Origin: Blastopirellula marina
GTDB taxonomy: Bacteria; Planctomycetota; Planctomycetia; Pirellulales; Pirellulaceae
Direction: 5' to 3'
Assembly: GCF_002967765.1 (NCBI RefSeq)
Contig: NZ_PUHY01000012.1
Location: 372,001 to 436,000, forward strand
DNA length: 64,000 nt
Shown piece after piece: positions 34,304 through 41,823 of this stretch. A program made the translations under genes and the position numbers. Every line of letters starts with the position of its first letter. Positions within the stretch are counted from its first letter, which is position 1. The notes under the pieces are model-generated. The model saw nothing but the letters and a program-made list of their open reading frames with translations, had not been told where the DNA came from and ran no database searches.

Positions 34304-35076
34304 CGCGGCGGCACCTTTCCATCGTTGGCATACATCGCAGCTGGCAGAACGGTACGCAGGTCGTCAGTCAGTCCTTGAACCGATCCGTCTCCGTAAGCAA
34401 TCGCGACTTCATGTTCGTAGTCGCCTGGTCGGAAGCGGCGTAAAAACTTGGCCGGGTCGGTGTCGTTGGGTTCCGTCCAGAAGATTGGGGCGTTGAAGTT
34501 GGCAATCAGCATTGCCGTATTACTGGTTCCGTCGCCAATCGTATCGAAGGTTCGTCCTGCGGTACGTTTGATCATCGTCCGCGAGCCTGACTCGTCGACG
34601 AGTGCTTGATAAGGCGTTCGTCCGGCATCGTTTTCATGGTAAGGCGAGTGAAAGCAGTCCGGCATTTGGCGGACCAAGAGTAAATTGTTCGGCGAATCCC
34701 AAGGCTCACTTAGATCGAACTGCTTGTGCAGGGCCCCTTCGCCGATCATTGGCAGAATTAGTACCCGCCACGAATAGAGCGGCTTTCCGTCGGTGTCGGC
34801 GACGTAGGCCGGCGGAAACTGCCCGTGCGTGTCGTAATAGTTATGCAGGCCAAGGGCAATGACTTTGAGCTGGTTTCGGTTATGGTGCAGGACCGCCTCG
34901 GGACGTGGGTTTCTGATAAAAGACCACAAACAAAATAATAGGAAGAGGCCTACCGCTCCGATCAGCACTAGGGTGAAGATGCCATCGCGCCGGTAGTGTG
35001 GATTGGGCCCGCTGGTAAGCGCCGAATCGCTGGCGTCATTGTGCGGACTATCAAACGGGTTCGGCGTATCGACCAT
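34300..35076 (-). CDS. DUF1559-like protein, array member 3
   Basis: A 258-residue protein starting at ATG 35076 (MVDTPNPFDSPHNDAS, again with the NPFDSP motif). Membrane helix GIFTLVLIGAVGLFLLFCLW, then [78 protein letters not shown] and VAIAYGDGSVQGLTD. The longer frame to 35151 adds a head rich in Ser and Arg and lacks a better ribosome site, so I trim it. The stop codon overlaps the next gene's ATG. Confidence 0.83.
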   Translation of the reverse strand: MVDTPNPFDSPHNDASDSALTSGPNPHYRRDGIFTLVLIGAVGLFLLFCLWSFIRNPRPEAVLHHNRNQLKVIALGLHNYYDTHGQFPPAYVADTDGKPLYSWRVLILPMIGEGALHKQFDLSEPWDSPNNLLLVRQMPDCFHSPYHENDAGRTPYQALVDESGSRTMIKRTAGRTFDTIGDGTSNTAMLIANFNAPIFWTEPNDTDPAKFLRRFRPGDYEHEVAIAYGDGSVQGLTDDLRTVLPAAMYANDGKVPPR

Positions 35077-35210
35077 GAGCCCACCGATTTTGCGAAGAGA
35101 AGCGTACTGAGAAGTACCATTTATTCTCTTCGATTGGGGGGAAGCGTGCAATCAATTGGCAGGAAACGCCGGCGCGTGGAATCAAGTTAGCAGCTTGAAT
35201 CTCGCCGACG

Positions 35211-35939
35211 CTACATCGTTCGGCCCTCGAAGCTGATCGTTTGGCCATCGTTACGCACGGCCAGATTCTCAAGATCTTTTGGCGCGATCTTCGAAATGCG
35301 AACCATGCCTGCATGAACCAAGGCGACGTAAAGCGGCTTTTGATCCGTTACCTGAGAAGAGTAACGCTTCAAGAAATCCTCTAGCGAGAGATCTCTAGGT
35401 TCGCTCCAGGGGACTGGGTTTTCCAGGTCCGCGATCAGCAACAAGGTGTTTTCTCGACCATCTTTGCATTCGCGAATATCCAATTGCTGATCGGCGGGAA
35501 ACATCGTGTTCGGACCGACGACCACCACAAACGGAGTCTTTCCATCGCTGCAATCACACTGCGGAGATCGAAAAGCCTCAGGCGTTTCGTCCGCAAAACG
35601 CAGGTTGTCTGGGCTGTCCCATGGCTGCTGGCGATCGTATTGCTTGAACAAATCGCTTTCGTCGATGTAGCTAATCATCGCCCGCCACGAGCAGAACGGC
35701 TTCCCTTCCTCATCCTGAAACGCCGCCTGCGGGAACATTTGATGGGTATCGTGGTAGTTATGCATTCCTATCGCGATCACCTTCATCCGGTTGATTGTGA
35801 TCTGTTCTTGAGCCGCATCCCACATCGGTTTGCCAACAAAAACCCCAAATAACAGCGAACCGACCAATGCTAAGCCAACAACGGCCAGCACAATAAAAAG
35901 CGGAAATGGCTTTTTGGCGGGCGAGTTCGTGTCGTTCAT
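35211..35939 (-). CDS. DUF1559-like protein, array member 2
   Basis: A 242-residue protein starting MNDTNSPAKKPFPLF at ATG 35939. Helix PLFIVLAVVGLALVGSLLFG, then ITINRMKVIAIGMHNYHDTH, FPQAAFQDEEGKPFCSWRAM, SYIDESDLFKQYDRQQPWDS, PVPWSEPRDLSLEDFLKRY and YVALVHAGMVRISK in place of the usual end motif. The pocket region GPNTMFPADQQLDIRECKDG is similar to classic DUF1559 proteins. It is separated from the next gene by 134 bp, the largest internal gap of the array. Confidence 0.82.
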   Translation of the reverse strand: MNDTNSPAKKPFPLFIVLAVVGLALVGSLLFGVFVGKPMWDAAQEQITINRMKVIAIGMHNYHDTHQMFPQAAFQDEEGKPFCSWRAMISYIDESDLFKQYDRQQPWDSPDNLRFADETPEAFRSPQCDCSDGKTPFVVVVGPNTMFPADQQLDIRECKDGRENTLLLIADLENPVPWSEPRDLSLEDFLKRYSSQVTDQKPLYVALVHAGMVRISKIAPKDLENLAVRNDGQTISFEGRTM

Positions 35940-36024
35940 GGTTCTTTGAGTCGGCAAATATGAGAGCGGCTAACGGAAGAGCCAAATCATACCCACCGCC
36001 CGATCGCCGCGAAAGTATTTGCAG

Positions 36025-36729
36025 CTACCAAGCGGTCAAGCCGCCGCCGAGCTGCAAAACCTCTGCAAGCAGGTGACGATTCTCGTTGGTGAATTGCCAA
36101 GTACGACCGTTGGCCAGACCAACATTCAGATAGGGTGAATCGTCGCTATCCGAGGACTGCCAGGCCAAAACGTCTTCGGGTGATAGATCAACCGGCTGGG
36201 ACCAAATCACCGGCTGAGCAAGGTTCTCGACAATCAGTGCCTCGCTGGCCAGTTCCTCCGGCAACGTTGATTCGCCAAAAACGCCACAACGACTCGGCAA
36301 CTTTTCTTCGAGCACGATGCCTACGAACGATGTCATACCTGGCTCGGCATCTTTTAGAAATGGGTCGAAGTAGGGTGTCGGAGTTTTCTGAGACCACGCC
36401 ACGTTCGCCGGACTATCCCACGGTTGCGATTGATCGTACTCGGCGTAGATTGCATGATGTCCCAACTGCGGCAGGATCAATACTCGCCAGGACGTGAGTG
36501 GCTGACCCTTTTCGTCTCTGGTGTACGCAGGAGGCAACGTACCGAACTCGTCGTTGTAGGCTCGAAGGGCTTGTACGATGTTGGTCATTCGCTTGCGCCG
36601 AATGCTTTCAGGGGAAATTTTTTCCGGCGGTCGCGCACAGCAGACATCGGGAAGTGTGACGTAGTCGCGACATCCAAATGCCAACACGGAGACGAAAACG
36701 GCAATCAATACCGGTATGACAAATCGCAT
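36025..36729 (-). CDS. DUF1559-like lipoprotein, array member 1 (first)
   Basis: A 234-residue protein, first gene of the array. Unlike the others its N-terminus looks like a lipoprotein signal: MRFVIPVLIAVFVSVLAFGC, with Cys at residue 20. Then [80 protein letters not shown] and YLNVGLANGRTWQF. The upstream extension of the frame to 36963 is Arg/Thr/Ala-rich and not protein-like, so ATG 36729 is chosen. The array promoter probably lies in the 770 bp upstream. Confidence 0.82.
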   Translation of the reverse strand: MRFVIPVLIAVFVSVLAFGCRDYVTLPDVCCARPPEKISPESIRRKRMTNIVQALRAYNDEFGTLPPAYTRDEKGQPLTSWRVLILPQLGHHAIYAEYDQSQPWDSPANVAWSQKTPTPYFDPFLKDAEPGMTSFVGIVLEEKLPSRCGVFGESTLPEELASEALIVENLAQPVIWSQPVDLSPEDVLAWQSSDSDDSPYLNVGLANGRTWQFTNENRHLLAEVLQLGGGLTAW

Positions 36730-37498
36730 CACAGGTTCGTCCTTCACAGATCTGCGTGCATGCACGCGAAAATTATCCAAGTCGGTCGACCTCACTGATC
36801 CCGACCGACTTGGTAAATGCCTTGAACGTTTTTGGTGAATGTTGATCGTGATGTCGGTTGCCAAACGAGCCGCGTTCTTGCCAATCGCCCTCACAACCGT
36901 CAAAGCCGGCGCAAGCGTGCCGACTGCGACAAGAAATCTAATTGGCAAAGCAATGCCAATCAAATCAATACACTCGAAGCCCGATAACTATTACACCTAG
37001 GCAAGATGGGGATCTTCCTGGGTGGTTAAGGTTTGCGAACGATCCGAGTGAACAAGACGCATGTTCACGAACGATAGTTCAGTTGAAAGTCCGACTCTCT
37101 TACCAAAGTAAACCGCACGACGAGATTCCAGGGAAAGCTTCTCCCTTGGACCGGGATCAAGTTCTGGTGATCCTTTCTTGTCTGACCGGTGGCTCTTGGT
37201 AAGAGAGACGGACTTTCAGCGTTTCTTGATTCTTGTTTTTCCTAGAAATGTTTTGACTACGGATTCTCCAGGATAGGCACCGTTTCGAGTGAACACGTTG
37301 CCAACAGCGAATCTAAGCGCTTCCGTTAGTTTGCAGTGATCCGTTGATTACGACGCTGGTTGGTTAATTTACGTGTCGCGCTCGGCCGGAAACCTAGGGA
37401 TTGCTTCACTTTAGGGCGAAAGTATCTCTTCTTGCCGAAGGGCGCTATAATGAAAGGAACCGGTCAATCCCTCCCGAAATTGCCCTCCGGCAGCTTGT
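36730..37498. other. Divergent intergenic region holding an inverted-repeat element
   Basis: No gene is supported in these 769 bp between the first array gene and the divergent ECF sigma gene at 37499. The main visible structure is the inverted repeat at 37084-37218. The rest shows no protein-like frame and probably contains both promoters. Confidence 0.5.
37084..37218. repeat. 23-bp inverted repeat flanking an about 90-bp core
   Basis: The arm at 37084-37106 (TGAAAGTCCGACTCTCTTA and four more bases, CCAA) matches the reverse complement of 37196-37218 with one mismatch. The core also folds, with CCAGGGA/TCCCTTGG and GGATCA/TGATCC pairs. This could be a miniature inverted-repeat element or a long RNA hairpin. 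No clear target-site duplication is seen. Confidence 0.6.
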
Positions 37499-38131
37499 AT
37501 GGCTTCTGAAAACAACGCATCTCACGCCCCAGGTGCCGATCAGGCGACCGATGGGGAGATTCTCGCGGCCGTTTTGGCTGGCGATGCGGATCAGTATGCC
37601 GTAATCGTTCGGCGTTACCGTCGGGCTTTGCAGAACCTGGCGTTCAGTTACTTGGGAGATTCTCAGTTGGCGGAGGACGCCGTTCAGGAAGCCTTTCTGA
37701 ACAGCTTCCGGTGGCTTCACACCTACGACTCGCGATACAGTTTTCGAACTTGGTTGTGGCGAATCTTGCTGAATGTGTGTCACCGAATACGGGAGAAAGC
37801 CAAGCGTCAGCCGGTGACTACAACCACGCTGACCGCTGGGGCAGCTCCTTCCTCACCGTCGCTATTGGAAAGCGAAGTCCCCTGCGAGGCCCTTTCGCGA
37901 CTGATCAGCGGCGAGCGGAAAGAAAGCGTACTCAAACTGCTCGACCGATTGAGCCCGATTCAAGCGGAAGCGATCCGGCTTCGCTTCTTTGGCGAAATGA
38001 AGTTTCAGGAGATCGCCGACGCCCAAGGCATTGGCTTGCCTGCCGCCAAGGCTCGCGTTCGCAATGGATTGTTGCAGATGGCCAAACTCATTCAGAATAC
38101 CTGCCAGGAACTGGCCGAGGACCACGCCTGA
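37499..38131 (+). CDS. ECF RNA polymerase sigma factor (partner of CxxCH anti-sigma)
   Basis: A 210-residue ECF sigma factor. Region 2: GDADQYAVIVRRYRRALQNL, FSYLGDSQLAEDAVQEAFLN and SFRTWLWRILLNVCHRIREK. A Thr/Ala/Pro-rich linker of about 40 residues follows, longer than usual. Region 4: LDRLSPIQAEAIRLRFFGEM then FQEIADAQGIGLPAAKARVR. Its stop codon shares a base with the start of the next gene (TGATG), so the two are translated together. The divergent position opposite the DUF1559 array makes the array a candidate target, which is only an inference from location. Confidence 0.9.
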   Translation: MASENNASHAPGADQATDGEILAAVLAGDADQYAVIVRRYRRALQNLAFSYLGDSQLAEDAVQEAFLNSFRWLHTYDSRYSFRTWLWRILLNVCHRIREKAKRQPVTTTTLTAGAAPSSPSLLESEVPCEALSRLISGERKESVLKLLDRLSPIQAEAIRLRFFGEMKFQEIADAQGIGLPAAKARVRNGLLQMAKLIQNTCQELAEDHA

Positions 38132-38832
38132 TGATCCAGTCCCATCACCTTCCGACATGTGACGACGTGTTCGACGTGCTGACGCGAGGCCCATTTCCAA
38201 CCGGTCAGCACGAAACCGATTTCCCTGTGGAACGCCATCTGACGGTGTGTCACAGTTGTCGCGAACTAGCAGAAGCATTGCGGCCAGTGACGGCAGTGCT
38301 AGCCGAGGGGCAGCAATCAGCTGGCGAGCAAGAAACACAGCTCCCTGTCTTTTTGTCAGAAGAACAAGCAAAGTGTCGCTGTTGCGTGACCGACCAAACT
38401 GAGGTGAAAACCACCGACCCCATTCGCGAACTGCGCGTGCCACTGATCGGCTTGGCACTCAGCTTGATGATCGTGCTAGCGGTAAGCGGAAGCTGGTTTT
38501 CCGGTGAGCGACGTCCAACGAGCGGCGCGATGCTGCCGACGGGTTCGCTGATGGCGGATTCGCCGGCGCCGGGAGCCAACGTACTGGAAGCTGGCTTTGG
38601 CTTGGCGAACTGCTCGCTGCTGGCAGTCGACAACTTTCAAAAGGGGACGACGAACGCCACCCAGCAACTAGCGGAATCGGCGACTCAGAAATTCTCAGCC
38701 GTACATTGCTGTAGCCAATGTCATCATGCCGGCAAACCATCGCAGACCGCGAGTAGCAAATCGCTGGGCCCGAAGAAGGGGCTTCAGGTAACGGCGTTGG
38801 TAACTCGCTGTAGCGTCTGCCACACCGATTAG
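38131..38832 (+). CDS. Zinc-finger anti-sigma factor with two extracytoplasmic CxxCH motifs
   Basis: A 233-residue membrane protein coupled to the sigma gene upstream. The N-terminal cytoplasmic domain carries the zinc-binding anti-sigma signature HxxxCxxC as HLTVCHSC (His36, Cys40, Cys43). A CRCC cluster lies at residues 82-85. One membrane helix spans about 102-123 (RVPLIGLALSLMIVLAVSG). The outer part has two CxxCH motifs, CSQCHH at 194-199 and CSVCH at 227-231, the latter two residues before the end. CxxCH is the attachment site of c-type heme, but may also bind metal. A redox- or ligand-sensing anti-sigma factor is a reasonable hypothesis; the short outer domain (about 110 residues) has no other recognised fold. 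Confidence 0.8.
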   Translation: MIQSHHLPTCDDVFDVLTRGPFPTGQHETDFPVERHLTVCHSCRELAEALRPVTAVLAEGQQSAGEQETQLPVFLSEEQAKCRCCVTDQTEVKTTDPIRELRVPLIGLALSLMIVLAVSGSWFSGERRPTSGAMLPTGSLMADSPAPGANVLEAGFGLANCSLLAVDNFQKGTTNATQQLAESATQKFSAVHCCSQCHHAGKPSQTASSKSLGPKKGLQVTALVTRCSVCHTD

Positions 38833-38854
38833 AACGATCAAACGTCGCGATTCT

Positions 38855-39247
38855 CTACTGTGACGCCTTTTGTCGCTGAGCGACGAAGCCAAGCACACTG
38901 ACGCTAATTAGCAGCGTAGTGACACTGCCCAGGACGAGTGCTCCTCTTAGTGGCAACGTCATCCAGCTGAAGATCAGCCAGCATCCCAGAAATGCGGCGG
39001 CACTCAGATCGATGGCAATCGCCCCGCCAAGACCTAAGCCAGATCGCTCGTTTGCGCTCCGCCTGCACTCGTAAACTAGGGCGATTGCAATTCCAATGAC
39101 GACGGCCCCGAGCAAGCGTGGGTAGAAAGTCGTTTCTGTCGCCGGGAGCCCAAGCAAATCGATAAATGACTTCGGGAAAACCGCGAGTACAGCACCTAAA
39201 ACGAAGCTGATTAGCGCATCGAAAATCAGCACAGAGGAGCGATTCAC
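38855..39247 (-). CDS. Four-helix membrane protein
   Basis: A 130-residue protein with four hydrophobic segments: about SSVLIFDALISFVLGAVLAV, LLGAVVIGIAIALVYE, AIAIDLSAAAFLGCWLIFSW and LVLGSVTTLLISVSVLGFVA. A loop with charged RRSANERSG lies between helices 2 and 3. Start chosen at GTG 39247, six bases after GAGGAG; a TTG one codon earlier is the alternative. Family not recognised. It converges with the anti-sigma gene (22-bp gap). Confidence 0.75.
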   Translation of the reverse strand: MNRSSVLIFDALISFVLGAVLAVFPKSFIDLLGLPATETTFYPRLLGAVVIGIAIALVYECRRSANERSGLGLGGAIAIDLSAAAFLGCWLIFSWMTLPLRGALVLGSVTTLLISVSVLGFVAQRQKASQ

Positions 39248-39435
39248 CAAGGTCTCCTCACAAGAGGGACAGAGAATTTAGGCGACTTCCAAGGTTGACG
39301 GTAGTTCAACCAAATCGATCGTCGTAACTTCTTTCATCTTACGGGCGAATTGCGTTTAATCCAGCTTCGGCACCGACTCGGACAGAGAATTGGAGCGCAG
39401 AGGTTCAATCCTACTTCAAATGAGTTAGGACTGCT

Positions 39436-39690
39436 TTACGGCGCCGATCGATAAGCCGGCGCTGGTTTCATGCGGCGGGCCAAGTAGCCGTAGGCAGTGC
39501 CACCCAGAACACCTAAGACCGATCCGACCAACAACCCGCCTGATTGCCAAACCAAATTGCTTCCCAGCAGGATCGAAACCGCAGAGCCTGCGGCAAGCCC
39601 AACGCCAGCCCCGATGTAAAAACCGAGCTGGATGGCTTCTTTGATTGCGGTGGTTGGGTTTGAAATGCTAGTTGAAGAAATATCGTTCAC
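39436..39690 (-). CDS. Small glycine-rich membrane protein
   Basis: An 84-residue protein starting at GTG 39690. Two helices with small-residue patterns: LGFYIGAGVGLAAGSAVSIL and GGLLVGSVLGVLGGTAYGYL, of the glycine-zipper kind, followed by ARRMKPAPAYRSAP. Such hairpins pack tightly and may form oligomers. No function can be assigned. No clear ribosome site, so the start is uncertain. Confidence 0.6.
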   Translation of the reverse strand: MNDISSTSISNPTTAIKEAIQLGFYIGAGVGLAAGSAVSILLGSNLVWQSGGLLVGSVLGVLGGTAYGYLARRMKPAPAYRSAP

Positions 39691-39815
39691 GAAGAAAGAT
39701 CAGCCTAATCAACAAAGTCTGTTCCAAGGGGGGTTCGAATAATCGTCTCCGAAATCTAGCAGTTCGGATAGTGGGGATCAAACCAGAAACCGCTACTCCA
39801 TGATTATTTCTTGCC

Positions 39816-39858
39816 AAGAAAAAGAAAAACACCGAGTCCTTTTTGGTGGACCACGGTG
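39816..39858 (-). terminator. Intrinsic terminator of the ECF/anti-sigma unit
   Basis: Minus-strand stem CACCGTGGTCC (39858-39848) with GGACTCGGTG (39839-39830), one two-base bulge, followed by a T-rich tail at 39829-39816. It lies 50 bp after the stop of the 39908 gene and ends that operon. Confidence 0.8.
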
Positions 39859-39907
39859 CTTCGATTGAAATCGTTTCAACGATTATTCGCTTTGTCCAGC
39901 GAGATAC

Positions 39908-40939
39908 CTAAGGAACGAGTTTCTGTTGGGGCAGTTGAATCGGATGCGCCATCCCGTTGGCGACAACCGCGTCGTCCTCGTTCAGGCCCGCTGCGAGCTG
40001 GCCTTCGTCGTTCAAAAAGTACTGCCGCAGCGAATCGGGGATCTCTTCCACGGCCATGTACTCGACATGCCCATCGTCGAACAAGATATTGGCTCGTCCA
40101 TCAGCATGGGCTTGAGGGACGATCTTGTCCCCTTCCAGTAAGACGACATCTGACGAGACGGGGAAGTTGGCTCGCCCCTTCATCACGGGAGCCAACAACT
40201 TACCGTTCACCAAGCTACCCATGTTGTAGTTGAATACCTCACTGAGGCTTTGCTGTAGCTTCTCGACCTCTTCCCGGGGAGCATTTTGGAGTTGTTGGAC
40301 GGTAGGAATTGACTGCGTGGCAAGTTCATCCTTCCTCGCAGCACAGCGGACGGTTTGGGTGTGGTTGATGAGCCCGGCATCCATCAGCTTCGGAGCGAAA
40401 ACACCTGCTCTGGACATCGGGCCGTCCATCGAAATCGCTGGGTAGCGGTGTTCTGGGCTGTTGCCCGCGAATTGCTGCAAAGCCAGACTGACCTGATGCA
40501 GGTTGTTTTCACACTGCAGCCGGGTTGCCAGTAAACGCGAACTCGCCAATGCGGGAAAGAAGATCGCTACGGCCGCGACACACGCACCTAGAGCGACCAG
40601 CATGTCCATCATGGTAAAGGAGTTGCGACCTCCGCCGATCGATTCAAACGCTTCTCGCTGCCGGGACTGCGGGGCGTTCTCGTCGGCGGGTGCCGAAGTA
40701 TCGAGAACTTCGGCGTAAAGATCGGGATTATCGAGAATGGCACAAGTTCGTGAGGCGAGTCCGGCTGGCGGAGCGGCCTCGTCCAGGCCATCGGAAAGCA
40801 AATCGAGGTGGGATCGAAGTTGGTCTAATTGTTCCGCGGCGCGAGGGTCGTCGGCAATATGCTGCTCGACCAAATCTCGCTCGTTTTCATCCAGGGCTCC
40901 CATGAGGAAGCCTACCCAGTGCTCACGCGTCATCGTCAT
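39908..40939 (-). CDS. Anti-sigma-like protein fused to a pseudopilin/DUF1559-like module
   Basis: A 343-residue protein, 17-bp overlap with the sigma gene. Residues 1-65 look like an anti-sigma domain without the zinc ligands: LMGALDENERDLVEQHIADD, PRAAEQLDQLRSHLDLL. A linker follows, then at about residue 106 a pseudopilin-like helix NSFTMMDMLVALGACVAAVA, ending FFPALASSR, and the DUF1559-type CENNLHQVSLALQQFAG. The C-terminal part ends with HADGRANILFDDGHVEYM, close to the H-X9-DG motif of prepilin-type proteins (one residue longer here). The helix would place the C-terminal module outside the membrane. Sensing through that module is inferred. Confidence 0.8.
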   Translation of the reverse strand: MTMTREHWVGFLMGALDENERDLVEQHIADDPRAAEQLDQLRSHLDLLSDGLDEAAPPAGLASRTCAILDNPDLYAEVLDTSAPADENAPQSRQREAFESIGGGRNSFTMMDMLVALGACVAAVAIFFPALASSRLLATRLQCENNLHQVSLALQQFAGNSPEHRYPAISMDGPMSRAGVFAPKLMDAGLINHTQTVRCAARKDELATQSIPTVQQLQNAPREEVEKLQQSLSEVFNYNMGSLVNGKLLAPVMKGRANFPVSSDVVLLEGDKIVPQAHADGRANILFDDGHVEYMAVEEIPDSLRQYFLNDEGQLAAGLNEDDAVVANGMAHPIQLPQQKLVP

Positions 40940-41582
40940 CAGTGGTATAAACTTGATTCCAGGCTTCGGTAAGTTTCTGCACAGCGGTGTGCAGGCGGCT
41001 TTTAACCGTTCCGACCGGAATCCCCAAGATGTCTGCCGCTTCGCGGTACTTCAGACCTTGGTAGTAAACCAACACAATTGCGGTTTTCAACGATTCCGGG
41101 AGTTCTTGAACGGCATCACGCATCACGCGTTGTCGTTCCAGATCGTCCATCTGCGACATTGGCCCAGCTTCGGAGCTCACAAGCAAGTCGACCAGCGAAC
41201 CAGTCTCTTGATTCTCGCTCGAGCTGCCGGCTCGATCCAAACTGACCATCTTATGGCGTTTGGTCTTGCGCTGTGCATCGATCGCTTGATTCGTTGCAAT
41301 CGTGTACAGCCAAGGCCGGAAACGACGTCCTTGCTCGAAAGTATCGCACTTCAGATGCACTTGTAAAAATGCGGCCTGAAATACGTCCTCCGCCATTTCA
41401 GGATCGCCCAGGTAACGACGCAAGTAGTTGTACAACTCACGTTCGTAACGTTGGACCAACTTGGCGAAGTACTCTCGATTACCGGAGTCCCTATACGCCA
41501 ACAGCAAGTCCTCATCGGACTTGGGTTGAACGAGCGAAGGATCCGAGTAACTCGACGTCATTTCAAGTGTGGCAGTTGTCAT
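40923..41582 (-). CDS. ECF RNA polymerase sigma factor (partner of pseudopilin-like protein)
   Basis: A 219-residue ECF sigma factor. Region 2: AKLVQRYERELYNYLRRYLG, DPEMAEDVFQAAFLQVHLKC and RFRPWLYTIATNQAIDAQRK. A linker of about 35 residues precedes region 4: ELPESLKTAIVLVYYQGLKY then REAADILGIPVGTVKSRLHT, the helix-turn-helix that reads the -35 element. First gene of the two-gene unit with the 39908 product. Start ATG 41582; ATG 41561 is possible. Confidence 0.9.
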   Translation of the reverse strand: MTTATLEMTSSYSDPSLVQPKSDEDLLLAYRDSGNREYFAKLVQRYERELYNYLRRYLGDPEMAEDVFQAAFLQVHLKCDTFEQGRRFRPWLYTIATNQAIDAQRKTKRHKMVSLDRAGSSSENQETGSLVDLLVSSEAGPMSQMDDLERQRVMRDAVQELPESLKTAIVLVYYQGLKYREAADILGIPVGTVKSRLHTAVQKLTEAWNQVYTTDDDDA

Positions 41583-41823
41583 TTTCTACGAAGTATCCCA
41601 GCAATGGTTCGAAATCCGTTTCCTGTTGGGAGCAATCTTTTCCAAATTCCTCGTTTTCGAGGGTGGAACAAGATGCTTCGACCATCGCCGCGATCCGTAT
41701 TCTATCACGCTTGCACTCTCGGTCAGAGACGAACGTGAGGAGATGGTCGAGAATTGACAGCCCCATGACAGGCTCCTAAACTCGATCTACCCATTATGCA
41801 ACGCCCGTGCCGAAAGCAAGAAA

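Noticed and set aside
37711-38130. Upstream extension of the CxxCH anti-sigma frame inside the sigma gene
   Set aside because: It overlaps a confident sigma gene in another frame. The coupled ATG at 38131 gives the natural protein start.
39400-39420. GGTTCAATCC resembling a tRNA T-loop
   Set aside because: No acceptor, D or anticodon stems could be built around it.
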